64,000 bases of DNA from Corynebacterium epidermidicanis (GCF_001021025.1 NZ_CP011541.1:2232001-2296000), one strand, 5' to 3'. Numbered from the stretch's first letter, positions 9,330-18,244 are shown. The notes: generated by a model not told the origin, from the sequence alone. A program made the numbers and translations.

Positions 9330-10031
9330 GTGCTACTTCAGTTCAACGACGCAGCGGTGAGCCCGCTTTGGGAGAACCTCAATCTCGAGGTGTCCCCAGG
9401 CGAGTTCATCGCTGTTTTGGGCCCTAATGGCGCCGGGAAATCCTCCCTTCTGCACACGATCTTGGGCACTCGGCAACTCACCCGCGGAACGGTATCTGCG
9501 ACCAAGAAGATTGGTTTCATCCCGCAACAGCGAATGTTTCCTGCGGAGCTACCGCTACGAGCGCGAGACTTGGTATCCCTTTCGCTGGCGCACGGCATCG
9601 TCCGCAATCGCCACGCATCCGCCGATCGAGTCAATGCCCTGCTCAAGAAGGTGGGAGCCGAAGGAATCGCAGATCGGCGCGTCGGCAAGCTTTCCGGCGG
9701 GCAGCAGCAACTGGTCCGCCAGGCGCAAGCCCTGGCAAATTCGCCCGAGCTTTTGCTTTGCGACGAGCCGTTGCTCTCCCTGGATATGGGAGTCCAGCAA
9801 CGCACGGTGGATCTCCTCAACCGCGAACGCACCGAGCACGACACGGCTATCGTGTTCGTGACCCACGGCATCAACCCGATCCTCGAGCACGTCAACCGTG
9901 TGCTCTACCTGGGCCCATTCGGGCATACCCTCGGCGAGGTTTCCGAGGTCATGCGGTCGGAAGTGCTTTCGGAAATCTATCGCACCCATATCGATGTGCT
10001 ACACATCGACGGAAGGCTGATCGTGGTGTAA
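9330..10031 (+). CDS. znuC: Metal ABC transporter ATP-binding protein (ZnuC-type)
   Basis: 233-residue ABC ATPase powering the importer. Walker A is GPNGAGKSS, the Q-loop region is IGFIPQQRM, the signature is LSGGQQQLVRQAQAL, and Walker B is ELLLCDEPLLSLD with the H-loop in FVTHGI. The start is GTG at 9330, 22 bases after the binding-protein stop. The stop TAA is followed directly by the permease ATG at 10032, so the two proteins are probably translationally coupled. Confidence 0.93.
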   Translation: MLLQFNDAAVSPLWENLNLEVSPGEFIAVLGPNGAGKSSLLHTILGTRQLTRGTVSATKKIGFIPQQRMFPAELPLRARDLVSLSLAHGIVRNRHASADRVNALLKKVGAEGIADRRVGKLSGGQQQLVRQAQALANSPELLLCDEPLLSLDMGVQQRTVDLLNRERTEHDTAIVFVTHGINPILEHVNRVLYLGPFGHTLGEVSEVMRSEVLSEIYRTHIDVLHIDGRLIVV

Positions 10032-10913
10032 ATGACGCAATTTATTCAAGACACCCTTTACTTGCTCGACGTCGGCTTCGTGCGCCAAGCCCTCATCGCT
10101 TCCGGACTGCTGGGCATCCTTTCGGGCGTGATGGCCCCAATAATTGTGCTGCGCCAAATGTCGTTTTCGGTTCACGGCACCTCAGAATTGGCACTGATGG
10201 GTGCCTCGGCAGCGTTGCTACTTGGTCTCAACATTGGCCTCGGCGCGGTGGTCGGATCGATCGTGGCTGCAATCGTCCTAGCGCTTTTGGGTCTGCGCCA
10301 GCAAGACGCGGCCGTCGGCGTGGTAATGAGTTTCGGTATGGGATTGTCCGTACTTTTCATCCACCTCTACCCTGGTCGATCCTCGACGGCATTTTCACTG
10401 CTCACAGGACAAATCGTGGGGGTTTCCAGCTCGTCGGTATGGCTGCTTGCGGGAGTGACCGTTATTGTGCTCGGAGCCGTTGCTTTACTGTGGCGTCCCC
10501 TGCTTTTCGCGTCCGCTGACCCGGTGGTGGCGTCCGCGAGCGGCATTAATGTCCGAACTCTGTCGGTGATTTTCGCTGTCCTAGTGGGGCTGACCACTTC
10601 GCAATCCGTACAGATTGTGGGTGCTTTGCTGGTCATGGCCTTGCTCATCACGCCGGGCGCGGGAGCCGTTCACATCACCTCAAATCCATTGCACGCCATC
10701 CTGTGGTCAGTGCTTTTTGCCGAGGTTTCCGCGGTTGGTGGCTTAGTCCTTTCTCTGGCTCCCGGTTTGCCAGTCTCGGTATTCGTGACCACGATATCGT
10801 TTGCGATCTACCTAATTTGCCGACTGATTGGTTTGTTAAGAGGCCGGGGCGCTACTCGGGATGAGGCGGTGGCTCGGGCGTACGCGAAAGAATGTCATCA
10901 CGCCGAACAATAG
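10032..10913 (+). CDS. znuB: Metal ABC transporter permease (ZnuB-type)
   Basis: 293-residue integral membrane permease of the ABC-3 family with about eight to nine hydrophobic segments. The family signature is visible in RQMSFSVHGTSELALMGASA (residues 38-57), in which the conserved His-Gly pair lies. The middle segment SSTAFSLLTGQIVGVSSS and late helices (ALLVMALLITPGAGAV) are also typical. The start is adjacent to the ATPase stop. No clear plus-strand terminator was seen right after the gene; a hairpin lies at 11008-11028. Confidence 0.93.
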   Translation: MTQFIQDTLYLLDVGFVRQALIASGLLGILSGVMAPIIVLRQMSFSVHGTSELALMGASAALLLGLNIGLGAVVGSIVAAIVLALLGLRQQDAAVGVVMSFGMGLSVLFIHLYPGRSSTAFSLLTGQIVGVSSSSVWLLAGVTVIVLGAVALLWRPLLFASADPVVASASGINVRTLSVIFAVLVGLTTSQSVQIVGALLVMALLITPGAGAVHITSNPLHAILWSVLFAEVSAVGGLVLSLAPGLPVSVFVTTISFAIYLICRLIGLLRGRGATRDEAVARAYAKECHHAEQ

Positions 10914-11007
10914 TTTGGGTATTTGCTAACCACATCCGCTAGCCGAACTCAGTAGTTCATAATCTCCGCGTGGGGCAAAACAACACACCATGAACGGCGG
11001 AAAAGAA

Positions 11008-11028
11008 AAGCACCCCAATCGGGTGCTT
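11008..11028 (-). terminator. Intrinsic terminator of the toxin-island operon
   Basis: An 8-bp perfect stem AAGCACCC/GGGTGCTT with a 5-base loop is followed on the minus strand by TTTCTTTTCC. It therefore terminates the minus-strand island and may also halt readthrough from the zinc operon on the other strand. Confidence 0.75.
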
Positions 11029-11056
11029 GGTGGTGTTAGGTGAGTTTCTTGCGTGG

Positions 11057-11488
11057 CTAAGGGGCTATCGTTTCGTGGCGAAAGCCGTCCTCACCCCAAT
11101 ATTCTGGATCCCACCAGGTAATGGTTTCATTGAGGATAATAGTGATCAGATGCTCAGGCAAGATGATTTCCCCGAATTGAACGAGGACATTAATTCCTTG
11201 TTTTTCTAGTTCAGCTACCACTTCTTCGTCTGTTATTTTCCGGGGATCAAGGCATATGCCGAGGAAGGTGTCGCGGTAGATGTCGGTGAGAGCGACCGTT
11301 ACACACTTATTGTCTTCAATGCGACAAACAACAAGTGAGTATTCTTCATCGTTGTCCCTGTTTGGGATGTCAATCCATGCTTCGAGTTCATCTTCCGCTG
11401 GCTGCTGGCAATCAACGCAACTCTCGACAGCCTCTTGGAGGGTGCCGCCGAGGGGGAATGGCAAAGCGTAGTCAGTAGTGAAATTCAT
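11057..11488 (-). CDS. Hypothetical acidic protein, candidate second immunity protein
   Basis: 143-residue cytosolic, acidic protein without signal peptide or membrane segment; I recognise no family. It begins FTTDYALPFPLGGTLQEAVE, contains SCVDCQQP and LVVCRIEDNKC (four cysteines), and ends in a Trp-rich WWDPEYWGED stretch. It is the last gene of the minus-strand island, starting 8 bases after the previous stop, with a terminator just downstream. Its base composition is clearly richer in A and T than the housekeeping genes. Position last in a toxin operon, size and acidity fit an immunity protein, but that is inference. Confidence 0.6.
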   Translation of the reverse strand: MNFTTDYALPFPLGGTLQEAVESCVDCQQPAEDELEAWIDIPNRDNDEEYSLVVCRIEDNKCVTVALTDIYRDTFLGICLDPRKITDEEVVAELEKQGINVLVQFGEIILPEHLITIILNETITWWDPEYWGEDGFRHETIAP

Positions 11489-11496
11489 GAATTGAC

Positions 11497-11907
11497 CTAG
11501 CGCTCAGGGAACTCAGTCCACACGATGGAAATAACTTTACCTTTTTCGAAATAAACTTCAATAGGGTAATCCTTGAGGACCACACTTTCACCGTCGTATT
11601 CGGCCTCAATACCTTTAGCGAGCAATGCTTTTAGGAAAGGAATTGCGCGAAGGGAAAAATCAACCCCCATAAAAGAATCACCTCGTTCAATAGGGGACAA
11701 CTCCATCGCGGTTATTCTTTCATTCTTTATAGATCCCTTTATGAGACGCTGTTTGTTTTCAATCTCTAGATAGCCTAGGAGTCTCGCTCTTAAAGATGGG
11801 TCAATCCAGGTCAGATCGTCAATTTTTAGATCAATTAAGCGATCTTCATAAGACAGGGGTTCTTTACCGGGATTGAGAGCTTCAAAAAACTCAGGTTGAA
11901 AATCCAT
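11497..11907 (-). CDS. Hypothetical protein, candidate cognate immunity protein
   Basis: 136-residue soluble protein with no recognised domain. It starts MDFQPEFFEALNPGKEPLSY and ends with alternating strands (VVLKDYPIEVYFEKGKVISI, VWTEFPER). It begins 11 bases downstream of the toxin stop on the same strand and has AAGGAG in front of its ATG, so it is co-transcribed with the toxin. Composition is A+T-rich like the toxin tip. Being the first gene after a modular secreted nuclease-like protein is the standard place for the cognate immunity gene; the function is inferred from position only. Confidence 0.65.
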   Translation of the reverse strand: MDFQPEFFEALNPGKEPLSYEDRLIDLKIDDLTWIDPSLRARLLGYLEIENKQRLIKGSIKNERITAMELSPIERGDSFMGVDFSLRAIPFLKALLAKGIEAEYDGESVVLKDYPIEVYFEKGKVISIVWTEFPER

Positions 11908-11918
11908 AGATATTCTCC

Positions 11919-14900
11919 TTATGTCAGCGTTGTCCGGAAGTCGACTTTCATGTACCCCTTTTCTAGAGCATAGTCCAGCATTTCATTAAGAGCCGCCGTG
12001 TACTTGCCGGGAAACAATGACTCAATGTGATAAAATTCTATCTCATAGATTTTGTCTATTTTTCCTTCCAGAATCAATTTTTCTTGATCCGCGCGATATT
12101 CAACCGCCTCAGGATAGTTCCCGAATGAACGCGTAAGGGCATGGTCTTCGGGGAGCATCTGAATGGCGGGGCCTTTATACTCGCTCAGATCACCGGGAAG
12201 ATCGGAGCGCACATTCCGCATGACTGATTGGGCGATAATATGATGCCTCTCGAATGAGACGTATTCCACACTAGGTACTTTACGAACATTGGATGTTGAA
12301 AGATTCGCGTAGTGGCCTCCGCGGAATCCCTTTCCATTAGGTGGAAAAATGGAGCATTTGAGTGCTATGAATTGGAACCGTGGTGCGCTGAACTGTGGCG
12401 ATAGTGAAGTCGCCTCGGCGTAATTGAACGACCATGATCCCTGGCCTAGATGCGCAGCATAGTTTACTGGGCACGCTGGAATACTGCGTGCTGCTTCGAT
12501 CTTGTCGGCGATCCAGATCTTTCGTGCCTCGAGTGCCTTTTTGATTTCAGGGACTTTGCCGATGAGTATGCGGATGGCGCCTATCGCTTTGCCCGCTTTG
12601 AAGATCTTCCCAACGGGTAGGAAGTTCACGGCTGTCCACAGGCATCCAGCGATGTCGCCTTTGAAGCAGTTGATGGCGTCGGTAACACCGATCAAATCCA
12701 AAATCAGGTCAAGGGCTTCTTTACCGATCTTTTCTTTGATAGTTTCGAGCATCCCGGCAGGCTGATCGGGCTGTTCCCCTGCTTGTACTTTGAGGTCGTT
12801 TGCAGCTTGAATTTCTACTTGTTCTGCGTGCCACTTCTCCATCGCCATCCGATAAGCATCATCCGCGGCCGCAGCTGCAAGATCAGCATCCTTGCCAGCA
12901 GCCACAGCAGAGGCACGCGCTGAGGCAGCAGAAGACGCAGCTTCGTTGGCAGATTGATGTGCGGCAGCGGCGTAGCTTGCAGCTTGGTCAGCATTGGCTG
13001 AAGCTTGGGCTGCATCAGCTTCGGCTTGGTTTGCGGCCGTGTGCGCACGTTGTTGTTGCTCAAGTGCGAAAGCTAGGGAACCTTCTGCAGATTGCACATG
13101 TCCTGCAGCAAGGTTTGCCGATTCTTGGGCTTTACCGGACCAGGATGCAGCCTCTTGTGCGTACTTGGTTGCTTGGACAGCATCACCTCGTGCTGCGAAG
13201 TAGGATCGTTGGGCACTAGATGCTGATTCGGCGGCGCGTTGTGCAGCAGCAAAACCTCGTTGCAACAGGGCATTGATGTGCCCGTCGTGGGTTGAACGTT
13301 GCGCATCTGCTGCACCTCGACGGTACATCTCGATACTGATAAACTCGTCAAGCCCTGCCCGGTCGCCAAGAACTGCTGCTTCTGCCGCTGCTTTGACCTC
13401 AGGGGTGCCAGTTGATGCTAGGTCGTAGGCGGTGCGCAGTTGATCTTCGTAGCGAGCTTTATCGAACCCACCACCGTTAACGAAGGTATCGAGGGCGTCG
13501 TAGGTGTTGGCTTGTAGGGCTTTGTCTGCAGCAGCTTGTACACCAGTTCCTCCGGTGGCACGAAGCTGATATGTGCGCTGGATTAGTGCGGGTTTACGTA
13601 GGTTCTGGACTTCGTCGGTAGCAAACCAGTGCACGACTTCGTCAGCGGCATTGGCGTAGTAGCCGGAGTCAAACCGTACATCCTCATTAGGATCAGTCAT
13701 CCACCACTGGTCGAGCAATGCTCGCTCGTCCATGCTTACTGCGGCACGGTAGCCCTGTTCAGCGAATTTTCGAAGGTCGGCATCATGATTACCAGACAGC
13801 GCAGTTTTTGCAGCCCCCGAGACCGCTGGGCCACCGACGAGTACTGCGGCAACTGTTGCTTGACGTAATTGGTTGATATCTCCACTAAAAGCAGCAGCTG
13901 CCCCAGGTTGCTCAGCGACAGGCCCTTCGGCATCGCGATAGTCTGGGATATTAGCTCCCAGTTGCTGCATTTCCGTGATCAGAGATTGTTTGCGCTGTTT
14001 TTCTAGTGCTTGTGCGTTGTCACGTGCATCGTGGACTTCGCGGGCTTGGCGGGCTTGGCTTTTGAGGAATTCTGCTTCTTGGGCCAGGCGTTGATCTGCA
14101 GCAGTACGTGCTACCTCAGCAGTTTTCACCGCTAGGTTCATGGCTTCAATAGCTTTTTCCGCAGCAGTCTGGGCCATGTGTGCATTGATGCCTGCTTGGG
14201 TCGCGGAATCAACAGCATGACCGGCGTGAAGCGCTGCTTCTTCAGCGGCTTGCGCTGACAGTCGTGCGTGTTCTGCTGCTTCGCGTGCTGCGATACGGGT
14301 TTGTTCTACCAAACCACTGATTTGAACGACCAGTCCATCGACTTCGTTGGCGGATGCGCGTGCCCGCGAGGCTGCAACACGAGCCCGTGCTGCGCCGGCG
14401 CGGGCATCGGCAGCGGCTTCATCACCAGCACCTGCAGCAGCTGCGGCTTGTTCAGCCGCAGCTGCTGAGGCGTCAGCGTTCATTGCAGCTGAGGCGGCTG
14501 CTCCACTGGCATTGCGTGCGTATCCTGCTGCGGCTTCAGCGTGTGACATTGATGCTGCTGCGGCTTCTGCCCTGGATGCTGCATCGCGTGCTTGCTCTGC
14601 TGCTACGCGTGCTTGGTAGGCCATGTTTGCATCCAGCCCGGCAGCAGATGCGCGTGCTGCTGCTTCATTAGCAGCCATACGTGCGGTAGCCGCTGCGGCG
14701 GCGGCACGAGACAGTGCGTCCGCAGTCTGGGCCAGGGCTTGCTTTGCCTCAGCTGCAGCAGCCACAGCATTATCAGCAGACGCTGCCGATTGGGTAGCTA
14801 ACTGGCCTGCTGCTGCCGCAGCATTGCCTGCTCGAATTTGCGCGCCATCTGCAGCGATAGCCTCATTCTTCGCCCGCTCTGTGGCTTGCTTCGATAGCTC

Positions 14901-15752
14901 AGTGGCACGTTTTGCGCCGTCGGCATGCTGTGCGGCGACCGAGGCGGCTTCTTCAGCTTTTACTGACTGGGTATTTGCTACCTCCACCAACGCGGAGATA
15001 TCCATTTCTTCCATGTCTTGGGCTGCATCAACAAACTGCCCATAGCGCAGGTAAGTGGTAACAGCAGTGTCTGTTCCCACCCGGATGGCTTCACTGGCCC
15101 CTGCTGCAACACTGGGCAGTGCAGAGCGGGTGAGCTCGTAGACCTCGCGGCGTGCATCATGCGCACGAGCTGTATCAGCACCATGGGAGGCAAACTCGCT
15201 TAAAGCCTCCGCGGTGTTATCTTTGAGCGCTTGGTCAGCCGCTGCCTTCAGTGAGGATCCCTCAGGGGCCTTCGCAGCATCCCATGCAGTTGCACGATCA
15301 TCGACTGTTTGTGCTTGTTGCCAACCGGAATCGATGAACTTCGCCATCGTTTCCACATCTTGTGTGGCCAGCGCTGCTGCAGCATCCTGTTGTACCTGCT
15401 TGCCGGAAAGCGTTGATATGGTGACTAGGATTTGGGATAGATCCTGGCGTTTGGCTTCATCCATCCCCACCGAGGCATATGCTTGAAGCTCTTTGTCCCC
15501 ACCGCGAAGAGCTGCCTCGGCAGCGTTTTTCGATGCAGGAAACGTTGATTGCAGCATCTCCAGGGCAAATTCTCGCGCCTGCTGCATGGTGGCTGCCTTG
15601 TCCGCTAACCGAATCTGGTCGGTCTGCGCGATAGCCGCTGGATTACTAGCACCACTGGCCAAGGCAATCACGGTGATAGCGGTGAGAATCCGGGTCAGGA
15701 TCTGTACCCATGGCTTGCTCTTGTTGTGATGAAGACACGTCGACGTTGTCAT
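11919..15752 (-). CDS. Secreted polymorphic toxin: ALF repeats, Ala-rich coiled coils, HH nuclease-like C-terminus
   Basis: 1277 residues. Residues 1-43 form a Sec signal peptide with a hydrophobic core near 18-34. Residues 65-245 and 625-810 carry ALF-type helical repeats of the pattern AA..AL....... F...G...A...D. Residues 255-600 and 830-985 are alanine-rich, charged coiled coils. Residues 1010-1075 form a hydrophobic pre-toxin segment (DLIGVTDAINCFKGDIAGC, NFLPVGKIFKAGKAI). The last 130 residues hold FERHHIIAQSVM (His1170-His1171) and LPEDHALTRSFGN (Asp1203-His1204), resembling HNH/HH-type nuclease tips of CDI and polymorphic toxins. Two small genes follow. The general class is confident; nuclease activity is inferred and RNase or DNase cannot be decided. 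Confidence 0.8.
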   Translation of the reverse strand: MTTSTCLHHNKSKPWVQILTRILTAITVIALASGASNPAAIAQTDQIRLADKAATMQQAREFALEMLQSTFPASKNAAEAALRGGDKELQAYASVGMDEAKRQDLSQILVTISTLSGKQVQQDAAAALATQDVETMAKFIDSGWQQAQTVDDRATAWDAAKAPEGSSLKAAADQALKDNTAEALSEFASHGADTARAHDARREVYELTRSALPSVAAGASEAIRVGTDTAVTTYLRYGQFVDAAQDMEEMDISALVEVANTQSVKAEEAASVAAQHADGAKRATELSKQATERAKNEAIAADGAQIRAGNAAAAAGQLATQSAASADNAVAAAAEAKQALAQTADALSRAAAAAATARMAANEAAARASAAGLDANMAYQARVAAEQARDAASRAEAAAASMSHAEAAAGYARNASGAAASAAMNADASAAAAEQAAAAAGAGDEAAADARAGAARARVAASRARASANEVDGLVVQISGLVEQTRIAAREAAEHARLSAQAAEEAALHAGHAVDSATQAGINAHMAQTAAEKAIEAMNLAVKTAEVARTAADQRLAQEAEFLKSQARQAREVHDARDNAQALEKQRKQSLITEMQQLGANIPDYRDAEGPVAEQPGAAAAFSGDINQLRQATVAAVLVGGPAVSGAAKTALSGNHDADLRKFAEQGYRAAVSMDERALLDQWWMTDPNEDVRFDSGYYANAADEVVHWFATDEVQNLRKPALIQRTYQLRATGGTGVQAAADKALQANTYDALDTFVNGGGFDKARYEDQLRTAYDLASTGTPEVKAAAEAAVLGDRAGLDEFISIEMYRRGAADAQRSTHDGHINALLQRGFAAAQRAAESASSAQRSYFAARGDAVQATKYAQEAASWSGKAQESANLAAGHVQSAEGSLAFALEQQQRAHTAANQAEADAAQASANADQAASYAAAAHQSANEAASSAASARASAVAAGKDADLAAAAADDAYRMAMEKWHAEQVEIQAANDLKVQAGEQPDQPAGMLETIKEKIGKEALDLILDLIGVTDAINCFKGDIAGCLWTAVNFLPVGKIFKAGKAIGAIRILIGKVPEIKKALEARKIWIADKIEAARSIPACPVNYAAHLGQGSWSFNYAEATSLSPQFSAPRFQFIALKCSIFPPNGKGFRGGHYANLSTSNVRKVPSVEYVSFERHHIIAQSVMRNVRSDLPGDLSEYKGPAIQMLPEDHALTRSFGNYPEAVEYRADQEKLILEGKIDKIYEIEFYHIESLFPGKYTAALNEMLDYALEKGYMKVDFRTTLT

Positions 15753-15816
15753 AACTTCTAAAACCAGTTTTCTTTCTTCACAAGTGGCCAGCGGATGATG
15801 TGCCTATGACGAGGCG

Positions 15817-16707
15817 TTATGGGCGGGCGAGCCCAGAGTCAACAAACCAGGCCGCGGTCGGTGATGATGTGGATGCCAACGTGACAGCAGAACCAGACAG
15901 CGCTAAGGCTTTGGTTTGATCAGCTGCCAGTCGCAATTGTTGTGCGGATGTCGGCGATGTTGCTACAGGGCAAAATGTTGCGCGCGCGGCAGCAGGGGTG
16001 TTGCTTAAGGCGAGCGTGGTGTTTGAGACGGCTGTGAGATACGCCCCAGGGTAGGAGGCTGATTCCAACGACACGCAGGCGGAACCATCCAGGCCTTTGA
16101 CAACTTTGAATGTGCCATCGAGCCGGTCGGTAAAGGCACTGTTTTTATCCAAGGTGGTCGCCCCGATGCCGTTCCATGTCACCCGCATGACTGTGCCGGA
16201 AGTTACCTGATTAGCAGAGCGGAAGGATACATAGTTAGGTGCGGCGTCAGTCGATGCAGTCAGCGTTCCGGTGGCAGGTCCTGTGTTGGTAGACACCGGG
16301 GTGACTTGAATTTCGACGACGGTTGATCCTGTGCGTGCGACGTCGATAGTGGCGACTTTGCCCGGGTCCACGGTTTCCTGCCAGTACACTGCACCGTCAG
16401 GCAACTTGAATGCGATATGTGCTGGAACCTTCAAATTGTTGACGACACCGTAGGATCCGGTGATGTGGGTGGCAATCCACCCGGTTGGCCGCGTGAGGCC
16501 AAAGCACACAGACATCGTGGTAAACGAGGACGAGTCGATGCGGATCTGCTCACCCGCAGCGTTGCAGGGTTGTTGGACCAGGCCGCCGTCACCGTCGAAG
16601 ATCGTGACAGTATCAGCAGCCTGGGCAGTAAACGGGGTGATAGACAGTGCCATGGCCAACGCAAATGGCAGCAATGATTGTGCACGCACACGGGTTGAAC
16701 GAATCAT
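15817..16707 (-). CDS. Secreted AbfB-domain protein of the toxin island
   Basis: 296 residues with a signal peptide ending near residue 30 (ITPFTAQAADTV). Residues 31-150 look like a beta-sandwich of unknown family. Residues 155-296 match the AbfB (CBM42-like) beta-trefoil: VSFRSANQV, FKVVKGLDGSACVSLESASY, PGAYLTAV and AAARATFCPV. AbfB modules bind arabinofuranose side chains, and corynebacterial arabinogalactan is arabinose-rich, so cell-wall binding is plausible. No glycosidase catalytic domain is seen. It lies 50 bases after the LGFP gene and 64 before the toxin, on the same strand. Confidence 0.75.
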   Translation of the reverse strand: MIRSTRVRAQSLLPFALAMALSITPFTAQAADTVTIFDGDGGLVQQPCNAAGEQIRIDSSSFTTMSVCFGLTRPTGWIATHITGSYGVVNNLKVPAHIAFKLPDGAVYWQETVDPGKVATIDVARTGSTVVEIQVTPVSTNTGPATGTLTASTDAAPNYVSFRSANQVTSGTVMRVTWNGIGATTLDKNSAFTDRLDGTFKVVKGLDGSACVSLESASYPGAYLTAVSNTTLALSNTPAAARATFCPVATSPTSAQQLRLAADQTKALALSGSAVTLASTSSPTAAWFVDSGLARP

Positions 16708-16757
16708 AGTCAGTTACGCTTTCTTTCACCACGGCGAGAGGCGTGGTGGTAGGTGAA

Positions 16758-18083
16758 TTATCCGGTGACTTTTCCGTAGATAGTGGTGGCGCGGTCGATG
16801 CGCTGCGTGATGCTGGTAGCCATCTGAGACCAGACTTGGGTACCGACATGATCGGAGCTAAACGGTCCTGCAATCTTGGTGGTTGAGGTTTCGCCGAAGG
16901 ATTCGACGATCATGCGCAACCACGTCTTATTCGAGCCAACATAAGCCTTCTGGATGGTTGGGTCGGTAAAGACCATGTCTTTGTCTGCCGTTGCTGGTGC
17001 GGTGACATGATCGAAACGGATGTTCAAGATACGCCCTTTACCCTCGGGGTGCCCGTCGCCTGTGATGAGAGTGAATCCAGTGTCGGAAATCCGATCAACT
17101 GTGGCAGGTCCTTTACCACCACCCGTGGTGGTAAACGTGCACGTGGCGCCAACAGCGAGGACCTCTGGGCAGCCGGACAGTGGGAAGTAAGTACCCATGT
17201 GCTGGATGACTTCGCGCATCATGCCTGCTTCATGCAGGCGTGGGTGATCGTTGGTGGTCACAATCGGGTAGATCTGGCGATAGCTGGAGTATGCCTTATT
17301 GTCATACGTGCGCAGGACCTGTCCGGTGGCTGGGAAGATCTGCAAGCGACCATGTTGGAAGTCTTGTGTCACCGCGCCGTTGAGCTGGTATCGGTCTGAC
17401 GTAGGATAGCCGAGTGTGCCGGCCTCCCAACCGTTAGCGCCCCATAGATCGAACATGTCTTTCTCAATTATGTGAGCCCCGGTGGTAGGTGACCAGTAGA
17501 TGTGTCCGTGTTCGAAGCGGTTGAATCTGCCTACGCCGTCGGGCGTGGTGATCTCATCAGTAGCAGGGTAGCCGAGTTTTCCAGCTTCCCAGCCCTGACG
17601 CTGCCACGCATCGCGGATCTGGCCCTGAACATTGTGCGCATCCGTTGCAGGCGACCAATAGATCGATCCGGACTGGAAATGATTGAACCGACCAATTCGA
17701 TCGGGTGGGGTGAGCTCATCGGTGATTGGGTAACCCAGGATGGTGTTTTCCCAACCAAGGTCAGCCCACTTGTCGCGGATACGGCCCTCTACAGCATGTG
17801 CGATGCCGTTATCGGCGTTGGGATGCCAGTAGATAGACTTGTTGTTAGCAAAATGCTGGTATCGACCGTTCCACGCGGAGACCGATTCGTCGTTGAGGGC
17901 ATCACCGAAATGATTCCATCCGCCGAGTCGGTGATAGGTGGTCTCGATAGCTCCACGGATCCAATGACTGTGGAAAGTGTCAGCAATAGCTGGCGGAATA
18001 GTCAACGAGACCGCTGTAATGACTGAGGCAACACCGCGAAAAATGAGTCGTTTAGATAAGATTCCCTGTACATCGACTGTCAT
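16758..18083 (-). CDS. LGFP-repeat secreted envelope protein
   Basis: 441 residues with a signal peptide (RGVASVITAVSLTIPPAIA). Residues about 45-270 contain four LGFP repeats, seen as LGWENTILGYPITDE, QGWEAGKLGYPATDE and NGWEAGTLGYPTSD, each followed by an FxxGxIYWSPxTxAH segment. LGFP repeats occur in mycolate-envelope proteins such as Csp1/PS1 and in amidases and are thought to anchor proteins in the cell wall. The C-terminal 170 residues are not recognised and contain two cysteines and a GDGHPEGKGR loop. It is the first gene of the five-gene minus-strand island. Confidence 0.78.
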   Translation of the reverse strand: MTVDVQGILSKRLIFRGVASVITAVSLTIPPAIADTFHSHWIRGAIETTYHRLGGWNHFGDALNDESVSAWNGRYQHFANNKSIYWHPNADNGIAHAVEGRIRDKWADLGWENTILGYPITDELTPPDRIGRFNHFQSGSIYWSPATDAHNVQGQIRDAWQRQGWEAGKLGYPATDEITTPDGVGRFNRFEHGHIYWSPTTGAHIIEKDMFDLWGANGWEAGTLGYPTSDRYQLNGAVTQDFQHGRLQIFPATGQVLRTYDNKAYSSYRQIYPIVTTNDHPRLHEAGMMREVIQHMGTYFPLSGCPEVLAVGATCTFTTTGGGKGPATVDRISDTGFTLITGDGHPEGKGRILNIRFDHVTAPATADKDMVFTDPTIQKAYVGSNKTWLRMIVESFGETSTTKIAGPFSSDHVGTQVWSQMATSITQRIDRATTIYGKVTG

Positions 18084-18204
18084 GGCGATTACTATAAGCT
18101 CTTAATCGACTCTCTGCAGGGCAATCGATACCAATTCACTAAATGTTAAGAAGACTACCCCCAACGAGAGCACCAGGCAGCGCCATCCAAAAGCGACGTG
18201 AAAA

Positions 18205-18244
18205 GCCCGCCACATGCAGCGTCGATAAGCTGCACGCGACGGGC
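18205..18244 (-). terminator. Probable terminator of the rlmB transcript
   Basis: A hairpin with outer stem GCCCG/CGGGC and inner perfect stem TGCAGC/GCTGCA, followed on the minus strand by TTTTCACG. The inner loop is exactly GTCGATAA, the core of the repeated motif described in the findings. The rlmB stop is 38 bases away. Confidence 0.55.

Noticed and set aside
14300..15000. Repetitive alanine codons in the toxin gene as a DNA repeat array or CRISPR
   Set aside because: The periodicity is coding (Ala-rich coiled coil) without constant repeat and spacer lengths.
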